Assembly (NCBI RefSeq): GCF_014203715.1
Contig: NZ_JACHJP010000003.1
Span: 248,001-312,000 of the forward strand
Origin: Streptosporangium saharense
GTDB lineage: Bacteria; Actinomycetota; Actinomycetes; Streptosporangiales; Streptosporangiaceae
Reading direction: 5' to 3'
Length of the DNA stretch: 64,000 nucleotides
Made by a program: the position numbers and the translations under genes. Shown here in pieces: positions 58,831 through 64,000 of this stretch. The notes under the pieces were generated by a model. The model was not told where the DNA came from and did no database searches. It saw only the letters and a list, made by a program, of their open reading frames with translations. Within the stretch, counting starts at the first letter, position 1. Each line of letters starts with the position of its first letter.

Positions 58831-59901
58831 GTGAGTCAGACCCACCAGCAGCCGGGACACGCTCCAGGAGGGGGTGGCTCCTCTGGTGGACAGCCAGGCC
58901 ATTCCCTTGCGGGTGCTGAAGGCGACCAGCTTGCGGGCGTCCGTGGTGGTCAGGTCCTTCGCGCCGGTCAGGAACGGGGACAGGGCGATACGGCATCTCG
59001 TGCCCGTCCCGCCCAGGGACCTGACGATCTGGGGATGGGCGGCCCGTACGGCGGCGGCGATCGGCCTCAGGTGGGAACGGCGTCCCTGACCGGCCCGGAT
59101 CGGGACCATGAGGCTGACCGTGGAGATCTCGGCCCCGCGCTCCCGGGTCATCCTGAGCATCTCCTGGTCGGCGCGGCTGAGGCCGTCGCCGTCGGCGGGC
59201 AGGGTGAAGCTCACCGTGAGGGTCCTGCCCGTGGCGGCGGCCTCCCGTTGCAGGGACGCGATGGCCGCCGCGCGGCGCAGGACGGTCGCCCCGCCGTCCC
59301 GCCCCCCGAGCTCGAAGTCGATGTAGCCCGCGTCGAAGGCGCTCACCGCGCGCCGGTAGGCCCCGGTGAGGCGCCCGAGATCGGTGCAGGTCGCGGCCAG
59401 TTCCCTGCCCGGACCGCCGAAGACGAGCCCCGCCTCACCACCGGCGGCCCGCAGGGCCTCCAGGCGCCTGGCCGGTGACAGGTCGCGGTCACGCCCGCTC
59501 CACACGGGAGTGCAGCCGTCCCCGCCCGCGGTGAGGTGCCCCAGGGTGAACCAGTGCGCCCGGCCTGGCGCGGACGTCTCGGGTGGCGCGAACGACGGGG
59601 TCCGGGCGGCGTCGACGAACGTCACGAAACCGGAGGGACGCGTGACGGGACCGGGCCGCCCGACGGCGGAGGGCGTGGGGCTGGGCGCGACGGGGGCCGG
59701 TGGGACGTGGATGGGCCGCTGTGCCCGTGCGGGCCGTACGGCACCGCTGGGCAGTATCCAGAGGGCGGCGCCCGTCCCCGCGGCGAGGGCCAGGGAGGCG
59801 AGCACGACGAGGGAACGCGGTGGGGTGCCGGGCTCCCGGAGACGGCGGTCGGTCGTCGCCCCCGTTTCCGGTCCGGGTTCCGGCTCTGTCGCCACCGACA
59901 T
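58828..59901 (-). CDS. Membrane-anchored GH18-like (chitinase-related) protein, 357 aa
   Basis: Short cytosolic N-terminus, then a membrane helix (LVVLASLALAAGTGAALWIL) and a Pro/Thr linker. The extracellular domain begins RPSGFVTFVDAARTPSF and contains AFDAGYIDFELGG, comparable to the DxxDxDxE motif of glycoside hydrolase family 18 with the acidic E present. GGEAGLVFGGPG and VSFTLPADGDGLSR fit strands of a TIM barrel. Some chitinase-like members of this family lack activity, so catalysis is not certain. Confidence 0.6.
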   Translation of the reverse strand: MSVATEPEPGPETGATTDRRLREPGTPPRSLVVLASLALAAGTGAALWILPSGAVRPARAQRPIHVPPAPVAPSPTPSAVGRPGPVTRPSGFVTFVDAARTPSFAPPETSAPGRAHWFTLGHLTAGGDGCTPVWSGRDRDLSPARRLEALRAAGGEAGLVFGGPGRELAATCTDLGRLTGAYRRAVSAFDAGYIDFELGGRDGGATVLRRAAAIASLQREAAATGRTLTVSFTLPADGDGLSRADQEMLRMTRERGAEISTVSLMVPIRAGQGRRSHLRPIAAAVRAAHPQIVRSLGGTGTRCRIALSPFLTGAKDLTTTDARKLVAFSTRKGMAWLSTRGATPSWSVSRLLVGLTH

Positions 59902-60061
59902 GGGATCTTCCTCCTCGACGGCACGGCCTTACGGAACAGAACGGTGGCGATGGGTGCCTGTACGGTCACTTTGCGCACCGGAGAATGAACGGTAGCAAGT
60001 GTTCTCGCCACGCCGTCGAGTTTCCACGGATGGCGTCCGTAGTGCCCGGATAATGATGTTC

Positions 60062-60988
60062 ATGGAGTTGAGGATCTTCACCGAACCGCAGCAGGGCGCC
60101 ACATACGACGAGCTCCTGACGGTCGCGCAGACCGCGGAGCGACTGGGCTTCGACGCCTTCTTCCGTTCCGACCACTACCTGCGGATCGGCCCCGGCGACC
60201 CCGGGCCCGGCTCGACCGACGCCTGGGTGACCCTCGCGGGCCTCGCCAGGGAGACCTCCACGATCAGGCTCGGCACCCTGGTCACCCCCGCCACCTTCAG
60301 GTATCCTGGCGCGCTGGCGATCAGCGTGGCCCAGGTGGACAGGATGAGCGGCGGACGGGTCGAACTCGGCCTGGGCACCGGCTGGTTCGACACCGAGCAC
60401 ACCGCGTACGGAATCCCCTTCCCGCCGCTCGGCGAGCGCTTCGCCCGCTTCGAGGAGCAGTTGGAGATCCTGACCGGGCTGTGGGGGACGCCGGTCGGCG
60501 AGACGTTCTCCTTCGAGGGCGCCCACTACCGGCTCGCGGACTCGCCCGCGCTGCCCAAGCCGGAGCAGAGCCCCAGGCCGCCGATCATCATCGGCGGGAC
60601 CGGCGCCAAGCGCACCCCGCGCCTGGCCGCGCGGTTCGCCGACGAGTACAACGCCCCCTTCCACACCCCCGGCGACAGCGCCGCCGCCTTCGGCCGGGTC
60701 AGGAAGGCCTGCGAGGAGGAGGGACGCGAGCGGCCGATCCTCCTCTCCGTCGCGCAGACCGTCGCCGTCGGCACCGACGAGGCCGAGGTCGCGCGCCGCG
60801 CCCGGGCCACGGGTCACGGGCTGGACGCGCTGCGGACGGACGGTCTGGCGGGCACCCCGGCCGAGGTGGTCGACAAGATCGGGCGGTTCGCCGAGCTTGG
60901 TGTCGAGCGGGTCTACCTGCAGGTCATGGACCTGTCGGACCTCGACCAGCTCGAACTGATCGCCGCCGAGGTGCTGCCCCGGGTGTAG
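60062..60988 (+). CDS. LLM-class F420-dependent oxidoreductase, 308 aa
   Basis: TIM-barrel luciferase-like oxidoreductase: ELRIFTEPQQGATYDELLTV, GFDAFFRSDHYLRIG, IRLGTLVTPATFRYPGALA, GGRVELGLGTGWFDTEH, PPIIIGGTGAKRTPRLAARF and a typical helical C-terminus. Such enzymes in actinobacteria use F420H2 and reduce varied substrates. Which one is unknown. Three start codons (60053, 60056, 60062) are possible. GATAAT at 60049-60054 could be a -10, giving a leaderless or near-leaderless mRNA. Confidence 0.87.
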   Translation: MELRIFTEPQQGATYDELLTVAQTAERLGFDAFFRSDHYLRIGPGDPGPGSTDAWVTLAGLARETSTIRLGTLVTPATFRYPGALAISVAQVDRMSGGRVELGLGTGWFDTEHTAYGIPFPPLGERFARFEEQLEILTGLWGTPVGETFSFEGAHYRLADSPALPKPEQSPRPPIIIGGTGAKRTPRLAARFADEYNAPFHTPGDSAAAFGRVRKACEEEGRERPILLSVAQTVAVGTDEAEVARRARATGHGLDALRTDGLAGTPAEVVDKIGRFAELGVERVYLQVMDLSDLDQLELIAAEVLPRV

Positions 60989-61109
60989 GCCGGACGCCGG
61001 GTCCTCGGTAAAGACACGTGCAGCGGGAGGGCATATTCCCCGATGTATCCATTGTCCCTCCCATATCCCTCCTTACTGTGGTGAGAACCCGACCATCAGG
61101 GGAGGCGCC

Positions 61110-62267
61110 GTGGAATTCGAGCGATTCGATCGTGCAGCTCTGCGGGAGGTCGTCTCCATGCACGACGAACAGGGAGTGCTGTCGTTCTACGTGACGGCCT
61201 CCCCGCAGGAGGAGGCGGCGGTCAAGCCCGCCTGGCGGATCCGCTTCGGCAACGAGCTGTCGGAGCTGCGGGAGCAGATGGCCGCCGTCCCGGACAGGGA
61301 ACGGCGGCTGGCCGTACTGAACCGGCTCGACGAGCTGGAGGCCGACTTCGAGCAGCTGCTCGACCCGACCGAGTCGGGCGTGGGACGCGTCATGTTCGCG
61401 CCGGTCGGCGACGACCGGGTGCGCTCGTTCTCCTTCCAGCTTCCGGTCACCGACCAGGTCGTCATGGAGTCGACGGCTTACGTGCGCCCGCTGGTCAACG
61501 CGGTCGAGACCGCCCCGCCCGCGGGACTCGTCGTGCTCTCCAGGGACGGCCTGAAGATGATCGACTACCGGTACGGCCTGGCGGAGGACCTGGGCGGCAC
61601 GTCCTTCGAGATCCCCGTCGAGGAGTGGAAGCAGATGCGCGGCCCGGCGACCGCGGAACTCGCCAGGTCGGCCGCCACGCACCGCGACAAGTTCGAGCGC
61701 CGCGTCGAGGAGAACCTCACCCGTCAGCTGCGCGCCGCGGCGCCGGGGGTGGCCGAGGAGGCCAGGCGGCGAGGCTGGCAGACGGTCGTGCTCCTCGGCG
61801 ACGTCCAGTTGACCGAGATCGTCGCGCCCCTGGTCGGCGGTGACGTCCTCCAGGTGGACGCGGTGGTGGACTCGCTGCCCCCGGCCAAGCTCGCCGAGTA
61901 CGTCGAACCGCAGCTGCGGGCCGCGCGCACCAGGCACGGCGTCGAGCTGGTCGACCGGACCAGGGACGCCGCCCTGTCCGGAGGTCCGGGAGCCCTGGGC
62001 CTCGACGCGACACTCGGCGCGCTGAACGACAGCCGGGTGGCCCAGCTGCTGCTGGACGAGTCCGGCGAGTGGGAGGGCGGCCAGGCGCCGGACGGCCTGC
62101 TCTACGCCCCGGGCGGGTCGGCGGAGGCGGTCCCGCCCGACCCCACGATGGGGGAGCGCATGATCGAGCGCGCCCTCGACATCGACGCCGAGGTGATCGT
62201 CCTGGACGGCGAGGCCGCACAGCATCTCGCCGAGTCCGGCGGGGTAGCCGCCATGCTGCGCTGGTGA
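61110..62267 (+). CDS. aeRF1/VLRF1-type release factor-like protein, 385 aa
   Basis: Residues 20-150 show an unusual N-terminal region (VLSFYVTASPQEEAAVKPAW). The middle to C-terminus has AGLVVLSRDGLKMIDYRYGL, RDKFERRVEENLTRQLRAAA, GWQTVVLLGDVQLTEIVAPL and ERMIERALDIDAEVIVLDGE. This pattern of alternating beta-strands and a VLxGD-type segment belongs to bacterial release factor 1-like (baeRF/VLRF) proteins, thought to act in ribosome rescue or stress. The GGQ loop is not evident. GTG start with GGGAGG at short distance. Confidence 0.7.
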   Translation: MEFERFDRAALREVVSMHDEQGVLSFYVTASPQEEAAVKPAWRIRFGNELSELREQMAAVPDRERRLAVLNRLDELEADFEQLLDPTESGVGRVMFAPVGDDRVRSFSFQLPVTDQVVMESTAYVRPLVNAVETAPPAGLVVLSRDGLKMIDYRYGLAEDLGGTSFEIPVEEWKQMRGPATAELARSAATHRDKFERRVEENLTRQLRAAAPGVAEEARRRGWQTVVLLGDVQLTEIVAPLVGGDVLQVDAVVDSLPPAKLAEYVEPQLRAARTRHGVELVDRTRDAALSGGPGALGLDATLGALNDSRVAQLLLDESGEWEGGQAPDGLLYAPGGSAEAVPPDPTMGERMIERALDIDAEVIVLDGEAAQHLAESGGVAAMLRW

Positions 62268-62437
62268 CCCGTTCCGACGCTTCGCGGGCGAGCCGTACGG
62301 CTTTCGCGTGGGGTGTCGTGAGACACTCCAGATAGGGGTGTTTCCGCAGTTCAGATTAGGTTTCGAGGCTACGGTCCAGGCAGGGGGACCTCGCGGGGCG
62401 GCCCGTTAGGCACTTGGGTTTCGGGGAAAGGACTGTC

Positions 62438-63847
62438 ATGGTCGGTACCGCCCCTTCGGGCACCCCCAAGGAGAACCTCGGGCACGTCGTCTTCATCACC
62501 GCCGCGGCCGCCATCGGCGGGTTCCTCTTCGGCTACGACAGCGCCGTCATCAACGGCGCCGTCACCGGCATCCAGAAGCACTTCCAGGTCGGTCCCGTCC
62601 AGATCGGGTTCGTCGTCGCCATCGCGCTGCTCGGCTCGGCGCTGGGCGCGTGGATCGCCGGGCGCATCGCCGACAGCTGGGGACGCACCAGGACGATGCA
62701 GGTGGCCGCACTGCTGTTCGCGGTCAGCTCCATCGGCCAGGCGCTGCCGTTCGCGATCTGGGACCTGGCCCTGTGGCGGGTGCTCGCCGGTGTCGGCATC
62801 GGCATGGCCTCGGTGATCGGCCCCGCCTACATCGCCGAGGTCGCGCCGCCCGCCTACCGGGGACGCCTCGGCTCCTTCCAGCAGCTCGCGATCGTGCTGG
62901 GCATCGCGATCTCGCAGCTCGTCAACTTCGCGATCGCGCAGCTCGCCGGGGGAGACGTCAACAACAGGCTGCTCGGCCTGCAGGCCTGGCAGTGGATGCT
63001 GGGCGCCTGCCTGGTGCCCGCCCTGCTCTATCTGCTCTTCTCGACGATCATCCCCGAGTCACCGAGGTTCCTCGTCGCCGTCGGGAAGACGGAGATGGCG
63101 CGCAGGGTGCTCAAGGAGGTCGAGGGGGACAGGGCCGACCTTGAGGACCGGCTCAAGGAGATCCAGGACTCGCTGCGCCTGGAGCGCCGGCCCCGGCTCA
63201 GCGACCTGCGTGGCCCCAGCCTCGGCCTGCTGCCGATCGTCTGGATCGGCATCCTGCTGTCGGTGTTCCAGCAGTTTGTGGGAATCAACGTCATCTTCTA
63301 CTACTCGGCGTCGCTGTGGCAGTCGGTCGGCATCAACCAGAGCGACTCGCTGCTGATCAGCTTCTCCACCTCGATCATCAACATCGTCGGCACGTTCATC
63401 GCCATCGCGCTGGTCGACAGGATCGGCCGCAGACCGCTGCTGCTGATCGGCTCCGCGGGCATGGCGGTCGCGCTCGGCGTCGCCGCCTGGGCTTTCAGCG
63501 CGGGCGTCCACGTCGGGGAGACCGTACGGCTGCCGTCGCTGCAGGGCACCGTCGCCCTGGTCGCCGCGCACGTGTTCGTGCTGTTCTTCGCGCTGTCATG
63601 GGGTGTCGTGGTCTGGGTGCTGCTGGGAGAGATGTTCCCCAACAGGATCAGGGCCGCCGCGCTGTCCGTCGCCGCCGCGGCCCAGTGGGTGGCCAACTGG
63701 CTGATCACCGTCTCGTTCCCGTCCCTGGCCGCGTGGAGCCTCGCGGGCGCCTACGTGGGCTACTCCTTCTTCGCCGTGCTCTCCTTCGTCTTCGTGCTGT
63801 TCAAGGTGCGCGAGACGAAGGGCAGGAGACTGGAGGAGATGGGCTAG
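62438..63847 (+). CDS. Sugar porter (MFS) family transporter, 469 aa
   Basis: Twelve membrane segments with sugar-porter signatures: FGYDSAVINGAVTGIQKHF, WIAGRIADSWGRTRTMQ, RVLAGVGIGMASVIGPAYI, PESPRFLVAVGK, VFQQFVGINVIFYYS and DRIGRRPLLLIGSAG, with PNRIRAAALSVA near the end. It imports a sugar with H+ or Na+; the specific sugar is unknown. The ATG at 62438 (MVGTAPSG) follows GGAAAGGAC. A second, leaderless-looking gene (mug) begins 10 bp after its stop. Confidence 0.92.
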   Translation: MVGTAPSGTPKENLGHVVFITAAAAIGGFLFGYDSAVINGAVTGIQKHFQVGPVQIGFVVAIALLGSALGAWIAGRIADSWGRTRTMQVAALLFAVSSIGQALPFAIWDLALWRVLAGVGIGMASVIGPAYIAEVAPPAYRGRLGSFQQLAIVLGIAISQLVNFAIAQLAGGDVNNRLLGLQAWQWMLGACLVPALLYLLFSTIIPESPRFLVAVGKTEMARRVLKEVEGDRADLEDRLKEIQDSLRLERRPRLSDLRGPSLGLLPIVWIGILLSVFQQFVGINVIFYYSASLWQSVGINQSDSLLISFSTSIINIVGTFIAIALVDRIGRRPLLLIGSAGMAVALGVAAWAFSAGVHVGETVRLPSLQGTVALVAAHVFVLFFALSWGVVVWVLLGEMFPNRIRAAALSVAAAAQWVANWLITVSFPSLAAWSLAGAYVGYSFFAVLSFVFVLFKVRETKGRRLEEMG

Positions 63848-63850
63848 GTT
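63845..63850 (+). promoter_or_regulatory. -10 box for a leaderless transcript
   Basis: TAGGTT overlaps the sugar porter stop region and lies 6 nt before GTG 63857. Confidence 0.5.
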
Positions 63851-63856
63851 CGTCCG

Positions 63857-64000
63857 GTGAGCCCCTCGGACATCCCGCCCTCGACAAAGCCGATAAAGCC
63901 GACGAAGGCCGAGCTGGCCGCCGCGGCCGACCTGACCATCGACGACGTGCTCGGCCCCTCGATCGAGGTGCTGTTCTGCGGCATCAACCCCGGTCTGTAC
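63857..64000 (+). CDS. mug: G/U mismatch-specific DNA glycosylase Mug, N-terminal part (3' truncated by window)
   Basis: Removes uracil or thymine from G-mismatched pairs. The visible 48 residues have an N-terminal tail with lysine/proline repeats (KPIKPTKAE), then LTIDDVLGPSIEVLFCGINP, the diagnostic start of the Mug/TDG fold (FCGINPGLY, carrying the catalytic Asn). The GTG at 63857 has a -10 TAGGTT 6 nt upstream. Confidence 0.9.
   Translation, partial: MSPSDIPPSTKPIKPTKAELAAAADLTIDDVLGPSIEVLFCGINPGLY

Overview
This window comes from a very GC-rich actinobacterium. Start codons are often GTG, and the genes include sepH, cutRS-type signalling, a C-terminally cysteine-rich ferrochelatase, an F420-type LLM oxidoreductase, bPH2 pairs and many actinobacterial DUFs. 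The order suhB-like / cutRS / DUF4193 / dut / DUF3710 / OB-fold / DUF3159 / ceoC-ceoB / APC / TRAM methyltransferase is a conserved actinobacterial core block also known from mycobacteria and Streptomyces. The long RNase H-phosphatase linker and the overall content suggest a Streptosporangiales-like organism, but that placement is inference.

Layout. 1-1450: end of a bifunctional RNase H/acid phosphatase gene, then RNase P RNA. 1.5-12.5 kb is an accessory, partly decayed region. It holds orphan hypothetical genes, a HAD hydrolase pseudogene with three lesions, an HNH endonuclease-like gene of unusual composition, a badly broken DEDDh exonuclease-BRCT pseudogene carrying a perfect 34-bp palindrome, a recombinase remnant, a large membrane protein, an intact exonuclease-TerB-BRCT protein and a DUF4041/GIY-YIG nuclease resembling anti-phage proteins. 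12.7-24.3 kb is an envelope and secretion block, mostly on the minus strand: a subtilase with a seven-repeat RCC1 propeller nested inside its catalytic domain, a TolB-like protein, an MFS transporter, a secreted phosphoesterase, a SulP-carbonic anhydrase fusion, a proline-rich membrane protein and a PEBP lipoprotein.

24.7-37 kb holds paired bPH2 membrane proteins, sepH (cell division), a sugar-lactone oxidase-like flavoprotein, an MFS transporter, a lytic transglycosylase, ferrochelatase, an S9 peptidase and an inositol monophosphatase. 37-54 kb holds cutRS, DUF4193, otsA (trehalose-6-P synthase), valS, a degenerate TnpB tail, an AI-2E family transporter, dut with its conserved companions, a TrkA pair, an APC permease and an RNA methyltransferase. 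54.4-64 kb holds two tiny secreted proteins, an orphan tRNA-like T-arm, a TerD-like stress protein, a DUF1269-type protein, an RHH-ClpN protein with a recognisable promoter/operator, a GH18-like protein, an LLM oxidoreductase, an aeRF1-type release-factor-like protein, a sugar porter and the start of mug.

Several genes (24742, 31741, 34047, 50998, 63857) begin with GTG 6-8 nt after a TANNNT box and lack a Shine-Dalgarno sequence, which points to leaderless transcription. The features most worth following up are the nested subtilase/RCC1 protein, the DUF4041 nuclease beside the exonuclease-BRCT gene, the TnpB/omega-RNA-like remnant and the self-contained RHH-ClpN promoter/operator.
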